Part shown: positions 1 to 9,987 of the stretch, in pieces
How positions within the stretch are numbered: position 1 is the stretch's first letter
Layout: every line of letters starts with the position of its first letter
From: Vicugna pacos
Taxonomy: Eukaryota; Chordata; Mammalia; Artiodactyla; Camelidae
Length of the DNA stretch: 64,000 nucleotides
NCBI RefSeq assembly: GCF_048564905.1
Contig: NC_133006.1
Location: forward strand, 16,452,501 to 16,516,500
Direction: 5' to 3'
The notes under the pieces: generated by a model
Seen by the model: the letters and a program-made list of their open reading frames with translations, nothing else
Told to the model about the DNA's origin: nothing
The model's database searches: none
Translations under genes and position numbers: made by a program

Positions 1-450
1 ACGTGGCGAGTGGCTATTGTGTTGGACAGAAAGATACAGAACATCTCCATCATCATGGGAAATTCTGTGGGACAGCACTGCTTTCTATATTTCTGTTTCA
101 ACATAACTATCCGGCTAACAGAGCTTTCAGTTCCTTGTTATAAATTTAGCTTCTTATTAATACAGATTAAAACTTTCTATAGCACATGGCACTTTCACAC
201 CTGAGCAGTTTGATTTATAGTTTCCATTTAACAAAAGCAGATTTTCCTCTTAAAGAGAGAATCACACATCTGATTTTTTATTTTCCTTTCTCAAAGAAAG
301 TGTTTATATTATGTTGGTGCCTCAGTCCTTTTGGCCTATTCCTCCCAAGTCTCCTCCAAAGTCTCCCTGTCCCTGCATGTCTACTTGGATGGATGACAGG
401 GACACACTGCCAAAGGCCAGGGTGCACTGCAGGCTGCTCAGTGGTGGGCA
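1..450. other. Unassigned intergenic DNA
   Basis: No exon-like open frame with splice borders and no recognisable repeat was found in this stretch. The several short open frames on both strands share no protein motif I know. It lies upstream of the TREM-cluster genes in their direction of transcription. Confidence 0.4.
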
Positions 451-595
451 AAGCGCTGGGTGTGTGTTGGAGAACAGGGTTCAAATGCCCAGCTCGGCTG
501 TGACATCTGTCTGTGGCGTCTGGAAACATGGGCAAGTCACTGGCCTGCTTGGCATCTCAGCCTCCACGAGGAAAAAGGCAGGAGGCTGGAGATGT
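450..595 (+). repeat. MIR-like SINE fragment
   Basis: The order of words fits a MIR in sense orientation: a loss-of-function tRNA-like part (gggttcaaatgcccagctc), then 'gggcaagtcactggcc' and 'atctcagcctcc', matching the usual MIR core 'gggcaagttacttaacctctc...cctcagtttcctc'. It is strongly diverged. Confidence 0.5.
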
Positions 596-1569
596 GCTGC
601 GTGGTCCCCTCCCCATCTGATCAAGCGTGTGCGTGACGCTGATGCAAGGTTGAGCAAAGCAGGGCTCACACAGTTCAGTGAGAGAGGCTGGCTTGGCCCT
701 GAGGGGTCTCACAGGCTGTCTGGAGAGGATGGAAGAATGTCCACAACAGGGTAGTGACAGAACACAGCCCAGGAGCAGGGCCCAGGATGCTCCAGGGGGC
801 TCACGCTGGCTGCAGGCTGGAGTCCTCTGCACCAGCTTCTTGCGAGAGGGCCCCCTTGTGATCCCACACAAGTGAGGCTAGTTGGGGAGCAGCCCTGGGA
901 GGCATTTTCATTCCAGGGGCTGGGGAAGGGGACAAGCCCCAGCACAGTCACACTGGGGGATAGAGACAGGGTGGGCACAGATTATGGGGGCTTAACGCAG
1001 GCCCACACCTCTAACTGAGCCAAGAAGTCCAGTTAATGCAGGGCAGCTGAGTGCTCTCATGAGACCCGTGGTGAGGACAGGCGGTCCAGGGCAGGAAGCG
1101 GCTGTAGACCCCTCCCCACCCTCCCCTCTTCTCCAGGCTGCCTCCGGCTGCCTAGTGACAGTGTGGGCTTCAGGCCTCCCCTACATTTCCTCAGAAACTC
1201 CAGCTTCCCACTCCTCTCTCCTGTTGTCCCCCTTCTCCCTGGGGCTCCCGAGGGCCCGGATCCACAGCAGGACGAGGACAGGGAGATTTCTGCTCATTTT
1301 AGGGAGGTGTGAACATCACGCTACCTGAACAGGACGCTGGGAGAACACACTCAGGGAGAGCTGGGTTATGACCATCTGGGAAAAGCAGCCCTGTGAACCA
1401 GCGCCCGCCGGGATGAATACAGGACCCGCGTGCGGCGCAGCGAGCCCACCTGACAGACTGGTCACTTAAACGACTGCTGTCGGCATTGTTTACATCTAAC
1501 CAAACTGTTTAAAAAAATATTTTCTTTGTTTGCTATCAAGTACTTACAGATTTTGTACAAATGGTCTCT
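596..1569. other. GC-rich unassigned intergenic DNA
   Basis: GC-rich sequence with overlapping open frames on both strands. None carries an Ig-V motif (Cys...Trp-Cys...Tyr-x-Cys), a signal peptide with a splice donor, or any other domain I recognise. I see no gene here. Confidence 0.4.
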
Positions 1570-2415
1570 CAACTTTTTAAGTGAATTTTTATTTGTTTTA
1601 TAGTAGTTTTAGATTTCAGAAGAGTGAGGCCATCACAGAGAGCTCCCACATCCCCCACGCCCAGTTTCCCTTATTGACGTCCCTTACGTGAGTATGGCAC
1701 AGTTGGCGTAACTACTGAACCAGTAATGATATATTATAATTGGCTGAAGTCACACTTCATTCAGGGTTCCTTAGCTCTCACCTGATGTCTTTTTTCTGTT
1801 CCAGGATCCCATCCAGGACATCTCATTACATTTAGTCTTCGTGTCTCCTTGAGCTCTTCTCAGCTATGACCATTTCTCAGAATTTCCTCTTTTTCTTTTT
1901 TTGGTGGCTTTGACAGTTTTGAGGAATACTGGTCAGGTATTTTGTAGAGTCTTTCATGGGAGCGCTGTCTGATGTTTTTTCCTCATGGAGTCTGGGGGAA
2001 GAAGACCACAGAGGTCAAGTTCCATGCTCATCACACAATGTCGGGGGTACATGCTATCAGCATGATTATCACTGTCGATTTCCGGTGATTCTGAGGTGGT
2101 GATTGTCAGATTTGTCCACCGCAAAGTTCCCCTTCCCCGCTGTTTTCATACTGTCCTCTTTGGAAGGACAGCACTAGGGATGGCCCACACTGAGTGGGTG
2201 AGCTTCCCCTTCTTGAGGGCAGAGTATCTACATGAATTATTTGGGATTCTTCTGCAGGGGAGATTTGCCTATTCTTCCCCATTTATTTATTTATTCAATC
2301 ATTTCTTTGTATTCGTGCAGACGCCTGGACATTTACTTTCTACTGTAGGTTATAATCCAACACCACTTTATTTTGTTGCTCAGATTATTCCAATGTTGGC
2401 CATATTTTCCCTCAC
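1570..2415 (-). mobile_element. LINE-1 (old L1M-type) 3' part, antisense
   Basis: Read on the plus strand this matches the reverse complement of the L1M 3' untranslated region. Diagnostic words in order are 'gaggaatactggtcaggtat', 'gaagaccacagaggtcaag', 'tttatttatttattcaatca' and 'ggttataatccaacaccact'. The copy is diverged and has no intact coding sequence. The 137-codon open frame inside it is fortuitous. Confidence 0.75.
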
Positions 2416-2815
2416 ATTGTTTTCCATACACATTGTTAAAACGAAAGGCTTTTTCGTCTTTTCACCCACTCATGTATTCCTCCAAGCAATGCTGGTTGAG
2501 CTCCACTAGGGAGAGAGGACTGGAGATTCGGAGATGACGATGCTGAGAGCCCTTCCTGCTCTCTCCTCCCACAGATCCACTCCCTCTCACCTTCCTTTCC
2601 CATAATCCCCACTCAGCTGTCTTTCTGCCACCCCTCCCCAGCCCCCACCTTTCCCAGGGACCATTCTTACAATTCCTGGAATTAAAACTCTGCTCCCCAG
2701 CCCCCTAGGGCTAAGGGACTGCCTCTGGGTCCACTACTTCCTCTCACAGCTTTGGAGCCAGACCTCATTCTGTCTTCTAGGCCTCTGGACCATCATTGCT
2801 TTCTCTTCTCTTTAG
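2416..2815. other. Unassigned spacer before TREML4-like exons
   Basis: Contains pyrimidine-rich sequence (ctccc tracts) and no recognised repeat. An Ig-V exon would be expected upstream of the stalk-like exon at 2,816, but none is seen here or anywhere in bases 1-2,815. Confidence 0.35.
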
Positions 2816-3415
2816 CCCTGACCACTTCTCCCATGTGGACCTCCACTCGGCTTCTACAAGTGCAGGTGAGTCTGGGGTTTCAGCGCAGGGAGGGAGGAAG
2901 CAGGGCCAGACAGCTTGAGTGACTGCAGATTCAGGGAGGGAGGCACCAGGGAGGCCTGCTTCTGGGGGCTGAGTCCTTGGGGCCTGGGCTGGAGGGAAGC
3001 TACATTCAGGGCTTGCTGGGTTTAAGACCCAGGGAGAAAAACATGTACTATCTGATGTGATAACAAAGGCAGCCATGGATAGGGTAGGCAACCCAAGAGG
3101 CAAGTCTGTCCTGGAAGACCCAGGACCCGTGTGTCCCGCCCTGCCCCTCCACACCCCCCAACCCAGGGAGAAACTCCTCCTCTTTGGGCCTGGACTTCAG
3201 CTGGTTATAAAATCCCAGGCCTCAGTCCCCTTTGGCTTGAGGGACCCTTAAGGCTCTGTCCCCTCTTTACTTCCCCTCAAGGATTTTTGGGGGCCAATCC
3301 CATTCTCTATTCTGGTCTCCTGGGCAGCCCCTGTTGCCTTTGTGTCTTCCTCAGTTATGAGCACTTCTCCAGAGGGGATCTCTGGCCCGTCTCCCATCAA
3401 TGGTTCTGAGCACAG
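2816..3415 (+). pseudogene. TREML4-like receptor remnant, two stalk exons
   Basis: Two short exons flanked by splice signals resemble the stalk of human TREML4 as I recall it. The first (2,816-2,865, after tctctttag, before gtgagt) reads A-L-T-T-S-P-M-W-T, against human APTTSPMWT. The second (3,355-3,415, after cctcag, before gtaggt) reads STSPEGISGPSPINGSEHR, against human ITSPEGTSGHPSINGSETR. The first exon ends in phase 0 but the second needs phase 1 to keep the homologous frame, so the two do not join. No signal peptide, Ig-V exon or transmembrane exon is found around them in the window. I read this as a decayed or incomplete TREML4-like gene on the same strand as TREML2. The V exon could lie beyond the left edge, or have been lost. 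Confidence 0.5.
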
Positions 3416-4336
3416 GTAGGTCAGGGTCTCACCAGGAGGGAGGGGCCTGGGAAGGATGGCTGGGTAGCTTATGCAGCCTCGGAATCAGGAAGACAGGACC
3501 CAAGGATTCTTTCCAAGGTGACTGAAGCACAGGGTGCTGCAGAGGAGCCCCCAGGGCTCAGACACAGATTTGGGGAGAGAGGAGAGGGGAGGAGGATAAG
3601 GTCATTCACTTTGGAGGAACTGGGGAAAAGACGGTGAGACAGGGGTTTCTGGGTTGAGACCAGAGGGAACCAAAACAAGGTGGGAGTTGGAGGCTGTGCT
3701 GCGAGGGTTGAACTCTGGGTGTGGAGAGCGGGACCACAGCCTGGGGCAGATGGTGGCCGGAGACATAGCAAGAAACAGGTGAGAGGAAATTGTGATTTCA
3801 GCTCTTGACTCTTGCAGTCAAGGGCCTTGCGTCATCATCGCGTCCCTTCAGCACAGAAACAGGCTGCAACACCCCAGGTCACAGGTGCTCAAGGGGACCA
3901 TGAGGCACGGCAAAAGCAGTGGAGTATGGATGAATATAGATGGCCAGCGGCCAGTAGGCATTCGTCTCCTAACCCCTTCCTCCTCCAAACTCCAAGGCGG
4001 GTGGATTACAACGTAAGGAACATCCCCCAAAGAGTTTAAAGCGGAAACCCTGACCAGTTTAAAGGTGAAACGGCAGCCAATGACGGGACCCAAGAGGGAG
4101 CCCCTCATGCTGTGAGGCTTAGCCCTTCCACTTTTAAAAGTCCACAGGCAGCAGGATTTGGGCTTTATTCTTTCCCATTACCTATCATCAGACTGTATAG
4201 GATGACCCCAGGGGAATCTGAATTCAGAAGCCAAAATAACTTGGCATTTTAGGAGAACTACTATCTTAAAAGAATGACAACACACCAAGCAACAGAAATC
4301 CTCTGAAGCAGAACTGAGGGAACTGACAGCACAATA
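3416..4336. other. Unassigned intergenic DNA downstream of TREML4-like exons
   Basis: A possible further acceptor (ctcttgactcttgcag, ending 3,816) is followed by an open stretch to about 4,016, but the translation does not match a TREM transmembrane segment. Nothing else is recognisable here. Confidence 0.3.
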
Positions 4337-4532
4337 CAGTTAGTTGCCCCTTGGTGTCTTGGGGCTTTGGTTCCAGAACCCCCATGGATACCAAAATCCG
4401 TGGGTGCTCCAGTTCCTTGTATGAAATGGTGTAGTATTTGCATGTAACCTAAGCATATCCTCCCGTACACCTCAAATCAACTCTAGATTACTTATAATAC
4501 CTGCTATGATGTAAGTGTTATATAAATAGTTG
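4337..4532 (+). mobile_element. Tigger-type DNA transposon fragment (MER2-like)
   Basis: The sequence matches the MER2/Tigger family of non-autonomous Tc1/mariner elements. It starts at 'cagttagttgcccc' and continues through 'gataccaaaatccgtgggtgctc', 'tagtatttgcatgtaacc', 'catatcctcccgtacac' and 'ctagattacttataatacc'. Only the left part is present and no transposase coding remains. Confidence 0.75.
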
Positions 4533-5559
4533 AATTTAAGGTAAAAAAAATTAAAAGACAAGTATAGATAATATATATTTGTGAAAGGCATAATTGATAA
4601 GAAGAAACCATCATAAACATACGTGAACCTAAGTATGTGGCCATAAAATACATCAAGTAACATTATCAGAAATGCAAGGAGAAGTAAATAATTAACACTT
4701 GTAATTGGAAAGTCAGATCCCTCTCAAAAGACTATAGATCAATTAAATAAAAAATAGAGAGAAAAATCCAAGTTCTAAATGAGATAAATTCCAAACATCA
4801 TACATATTTACATAATATTTTCAAATATGTTACATATTATTTTATGATAAATACAATATGAAATATTATAAAATATTAAACTGTAAGAAGCTGTATTTTA
4901 AAATAAATAATATTTACAAACATATAAGGTATATTTACATGTTTTAAGTGTTTTCAACTGTATAAATGTATTATGAATATTTGATAAAACATATGTATAA
5001 ATATATATAAAGTATACATATGCACACACATATATAAAACACTGTACATGAATAGAAAAAGATAATATACTAATATACATTCTTTCAAACATGCAGAGAA
5101 TATTTACAAAAGCAAATCTCGCATGAGGAAATAAAAGAAGCTTTTTAATTAATAAGATGTGGACTATATTCTCCATACATAATGCAATAAAATTAAGAAT
5201 GCATAGAAGCAAAGCTAAAAAAAAGTTTTGAAATGAAATAATAGTTATTAATATATTATTACATAAGTCTATTATATATTATACAAATATATTACTAGAT
5301 TATTATATAAATATTTAAGTATATAATAAAATATATTATGATAATATAAACACTACATATCGAATTTATGGGGCATAGCTAATATTTAGAGGGTAGATTA
5401 ATAGTATTAAATACATTTGTCAGACACATAAAAGGTTAAAAGCAAATGATCTAAGTAGGCTCAGGAAGACAGAAAGTGAGCAGAGAGCGTACATAAAGAA
5501 ATATAAAGGATAAAAAATGTTAAAAAAAAAGAAATATAAAGGAAAAAAATCATAATAGT
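4533..5559. repeat. AT-rich low-complexity DNA
   Basis: About 1 kb of A/T-dominated sequence with many TATA-type alternations, for example around 4,980-5,030 and 5,230-5,340. There is no gene. It may be a worn L1 segment continuous with the L1 to its right, but I could not match it to a specific L1 region. Confidence 0.5.
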
Positions 5560-7765
5560 GATGGCCTGAAATTAATTAAATGAATTACAAACATGGGGAT
5601 TAAGAAAAGTCATAATTCATTCTTTCAAAAGTTTAATAAGATAGACCTGCTTCTGTCAAGATTGATGAAGATAAAAGAAGATATAGTCAATTGAAAGAAA
5701 AGAATAAAATAACCTATAAATAAATAAATCCTAAACAAATTCTTTTTGATAATCCAAGAGTGCATAAAATTCCCTAAAAAAATCTTAAAATACCCAAATC
5801 ACCACAAGAAGAAGTAGATTGGAATAGATTAATAAATGTTAAAGAAATTGAAATGTTAGATAAAGATCTATCCTCATAAAAATTTCAAGGCTTAGGTGGT
5901 TTTATGGGTATTTCCAATATTTAAAGAAATATTTGATTCATATTTTATACAAGATGATGCAGAAAACAGAAAACCAGCAAAAGCTACCCAGCTTGTTTTA
6001 AGAGGCTGGTGTCATCTTATTCTCAAAACCAGCTAAGGATAATACAAGAGAATTAAATGATAGGTTTATTTCTCAGATGAACATAGAGTTAAAACCCAAA
6101 ATAAATATTAGCTAACTGAATTCAACAGTATACCAAAAAAAAAAAGACAAAGAATATTACAATCATGTGGGGTTTATCCCAGGACCAGGATTGTCAACTT
6201 CAGAAAATCTGTCATTGTAAATTAACCAAATTAATAAACTACAGGGGAAAAGTTAACTGATACAGAAAAAACATTTGAAACAGTTCAACACATTTATTAT
6301 TACAAGGAAAACCTCTTAATAAAATAGAAATAGGAAGAAATGACTTGGTAAAGACTGCATACTAATGACTACAGTAAACCTAGTGGAGAAAGTATAAATT
6401 CAAATTAAGTATTTCCAAAGCTACCACTAATGCTTAATACAGTATTAGAGATCCTGGCCTTTATAAGATGCTATAAGAAAAGCAAAACAGGTAAGAGGAA
6501 AGAAGATTTGACTGGAAGAGTGAAAACTGTCACAATTTACACATGATGGGATCATCTGCCTAGAAAAAAATAAGCAGAAAATCTATAAACGGTTAGATCT
6601 CACAGGAGCATTTCGCAAGGCTGCCAAGTACAATATCAACTGGCAAACATCAGCAGTACCTCTGTACACTAGGAATAATCACTTAGCAAAGCTAATCAAA
6701 ATAAGACACTATACATAATAAAAACAAAGTCTATAAGGTATCCAGGAGGAATTAATTTAACCAAGGTCTCTCTGGAGAAAACTTTAGAATACCAATTAGT
6801 GAAATACATAAACAGAAATAATTTATGATCTTGGATGAGACTATAATATTATAAAAATGTCAATTTTCCCCCAGTTAAAATTTCTAAATGTAATCCCAAA
6901 CACAATTTGAGTTTAACTTTTTAAAGCCCTTGATAAACTTACTCTGAAATAATATGGAAACACCAAGGTGCATGAATAGCTATGTCAACCATGAGAAAGT
7001 AAAAATAAAAAGGGAAGATAAGTCCTACCAAATACACTACTAAGTAATACAACTGATGGCAGTGGGGGGAAGCAAGAATTGATCAGTGAATCACAGGACA
7101 GGCTAAAGAGTTCCAGGAGATCTGTGTGTAGATAGGAATGTATCTTATGATAAGGTAGAACCATGAACCAAGGGGGCAAAGGCCCATCATTTGTTGGACA
7201 TCCTTGGGAAAGCTGGCAGAGCATTAAAAAAAAATCAACAACAAAAAACCTGGATCCCTCCCTAACACTATATCCAAAGATGAACTCCAGATGGATTCAA
7301 GATATATATGCAAAAAATAAAATTATTAAGTTAATAGGAAGAAAACCTGCAGATGAATATCTGTGTTGCCTAAGGATGAGGGAGGACTTCTTGTACAAAG
7401 CTTCAAGAGAACAAACCATGTGGCAAGAAATCATTAATTGGATTACATCAAGATGGAGGAATTTTACTCCATGAATAAAACTATGGGAAAAGTTATCAAG
7501 CAGATGACAGACTGGGGGAAATTAACTCAAAATGTCTAAACCTAACACAGCAATATGATCTATAATATACAAAGAGTTAATGGTAGTCAACAAAAAAGGC
7601 AGGAATCTCAGTAGAAAATGGGTAAAGCAATAAGAAAGGCAGTTTATAGAAGAGGAAATCCAAAAGGCATACAAGCGAAGTTCTCACTTGTTAGTGATCA
7701 AAGAAATGTCAATTAAAAAACTTTATAACTGTTCAACTGGCAAAATGAGGATGCTGTAAAGTGCT
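5560..7765 (+). mobile_element. LINE-1 ORF2 fragment (old, degenerate)
   Basis: A-rich sense-strand sequence with L1 ORF2 landmarks in the right order: reverse-transcriptase-region words near 6,170 ('ggggtttatcccaggacc'), a C-terminal block near 7,280 ('ccagatggattcaagat'), and 'tggcaagaaatcattaattggattacatc'. The reading frame is broken many times, so this is an old dead L1M copy. Its open frames of 60-100 codons are remnants, not host genes. Confidence 0.8.
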
Positions 7766-8459
7766 CAGTATCGTTAGGGATGTGGCACATAGGTACCCTG
7801 GATGAGAGCGTAGGCGGTCACAGTCGTTCCTCCTTCCCTGACAGCCCCACAGATATGAAGAGGAGCCTCTCAAAAGCCAGAGCCAAAAGCATCTTAGGGG
7901 CTATCCAAGACATCATAGCATGTGGCCCAGAGATCACGTGGGGCTGGTCTAGCCACTTAGGAGCAGAGACAGGGCAAAGACTCAGGCTCCTCCTGACTGC
8001 TGGGTCCTGAGAACCCTCCCCAGGCCCTTCTGTGTGGCTCTCACACCTGGTCTGGCCTCAGCAGCCTCCTGCTGATGGTCCAGTCTGATGGCCTCGCCCT
8101 TTGTGACCTGTTTGGGTCTTTATATCCTTATCAGGTAGCTCTCACAGCAACTGCACTTTTCACAAGGCCTCACTCAGAGCCAGGAATGCTGTGGGGGTTT
8201 AGTAGAAGCATTGATTCCAGGCACCTGAAATCCCAAGAAATAAATGAGATTCCCCCAGACCTAAAGCCATTTATTCTTCTGGTGGAGGGAAGAGGAGAAG
8301 GAAGATACCACATGTGTTGGGAGGAGAGACAGCCTCTGCACTCAGGGGTCTGAGAAGAAGTATTAAACCGGGGGCGAATATTACAAATGAAGGGTGAATA
8401 AGGAAAGCAGACTGTGTCTCGTGGGGGCTGAGAGGTCTGAAGCGACAACTGTATCTCAT
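7766..8459. other. Unassigned intergenic DNA
   Basis: Moderately GC-rich DNA between the L1 and an L2-like tail. Open frames exist on both strands but none shows a known domain or a plausible exon series. Confidence 0.35.
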
Positions 8460-8540
8460 TCCTATACCTCGAATGCCCAGCACCACACATAGCACATAAG
8501 ACTGTAAGAACAAAGGAATGAATGAATGAATGAATGAACA
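8460..8540 (+). repeat. L2-like 3' tail with (GAAT)n
   Basis: 'gcccagcaccacacatagcacataag' followed by repeated 'aatg' units ending near 8,538 resembles the L2 3' end, whose normal form is 'tgcctggcacatagtaggtgctcaataaatgaatgaatg'. Confidence 0.5.
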
Positions 8541-9987
8541 AAGTCAGGAGACTGAACGTTTGGGGTCAGCAAAGATAAGACTTCCTTGTCTTGGTTCAGG
8601 ACCTGGGGGTTCGGCTCAGCGTAAGTCTGCGGCCATACAAACTTGAGGATGTTTTGCTATGAGTCCCATCTGAGGAGAAGAAAGTTGGCACAGGTGACTA
8701 GAGGGGGCACAGATAGTCACGGGCGCCCACCTGGGTCCTCACAACCTGAAGGAGCCCAAGATACCGCTCCTGGATGCCAGAAGCCTGACCTTCTGATTCT
8801 CAGCCCTGGAGACCAAGTGAAGGGTGGGGTCTTGGGCCTGATGCTGGGTCACTTTAGCTGGAGCCTGACGGCTGTCTAGGAGAGATAGGGTTGGCTGAGA
8901 GGAAGCTGAGTGGGCATGCGTGTGCTGGCTGGGGGCCAGAGCCGGAGGAGGGGGAGGGGGAGGGAGAGGAGGCGTGGTTTCTGGAGACAAGGTGGGGGAG
9001 GGGAAGCATTGGGTTTGCACTAGGAAGACTGCAGGAGGGAGCAGGAGTCTGGAGAGAGCTGGTGGGTGATTAGAGGTGACGGTAGGAGAGGCAGAGAGGG
9101 ATGAAGATAAGAAGACATGTAAGTATTGAAACAAAGAGGCAGCTTCTGTTTGTGTTTGGGTGTGCGTGAGTGTGGAGTCTGAGTGTGCATGTGTCTGTGT
9201 GTGTGCACGCCCCCACATGGGAGAGCATAGGTGCTCCTCCCTGAACCCAAACTTTATGCTCTGAGTCTCACAATTTGCATCTTTTTTCCTCCGTCACTTT
9301 AACCGTGACAAAAATAAGCTCTGTTTGAGCATGGAGGGGGTTATTCACAAGTGTGAGTATGAGGGACTGATCTGACCAGCCAGGAGCCTGGGAGAGAGAG
9401 GCAGGGGCCAGAATGAATGCTTGCATGCACAAATGAATGAACGAATACATGAATGGGAGTTTAGATAAAGCTCCTTGTGAATGTGTGTTTGTTTTTCACA
9501 TGTAGGGCCCAAGGTGCGCCGCCTCAGCCCCATAGCCTTACCCCTGGGTCTCTGAGCCCAGAGGATTCCAGGGAAGTCGGTACCTGACAGGGTTCTAGAA
9601 ACCTCACACCAGCCCCCTAGATGAATAACTGACTTCAGACGAGGAGGCACCCCTATTGGACCAGATTCCGGGACGGAATCGGAAGTGGGTGAGGAGTCTT
9701 CTGAACCTGAGAGCCCTCCCTGAGCCGGGAGGCCCCAAACTGGGTGGGGTGGCCACACCTGCCTGAAGTTTCGAGGAAGAGGGCGTGAACTGCACCAGCG
9801 CCGCCCTCTCCCCCTGTGGTCTGCTGATGGCAGTGAGTCCCACAACTTCCTCATTTTCCTAAATGGGCAGCTTCAGTTTTAGAAGCCTAGGTCATCCCGG
9901 GCTGACCCAAGTGGCAGATCCAGCATAGGCCTAGGGCCCAAGCCTGGGATTCCTGCCCCCGCTGGGTGGTCCTCACTGCTTGGAGCC
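8541..9987. other. TREML2 upstream region
   Basis: Holds a purine-rich block (8,935-9,015, gga/ggg repeats) and a degenerate (TG)n tract at about 9,148-9,208. No other gene is seen. The proximal part (about 9,480-9,987) must contain the TREML2 promoter and 5' UTR. I see no TATA box there. Confidence 0.4.

Noticed and set aside
2096-2509. 137-codon open frame near the left end
   Set aside because: It lies in the antisense L1 3' region. Its sequence is repeat-derived.
3792-4016. Possible third exon (tail) of the TREML4-like remnant
   Set aside because: There is a good acceptor at 3,816, but the translation has no transmembrane segment and matches no TREM tail convincingly in any frame.
7163-7474. 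103-codon open frame with WITSRWRNFTP
   Set aside because: It is a surviving piece of degenerate L1 ORF2, not a host gene.
8739-9218. 159-codon antisense open frame upstream of TREML2
   Set aside because: It is made of translated purine-rich and (TG)n simple sequence (Pro and Thr-His-Gln runs), with no domain.
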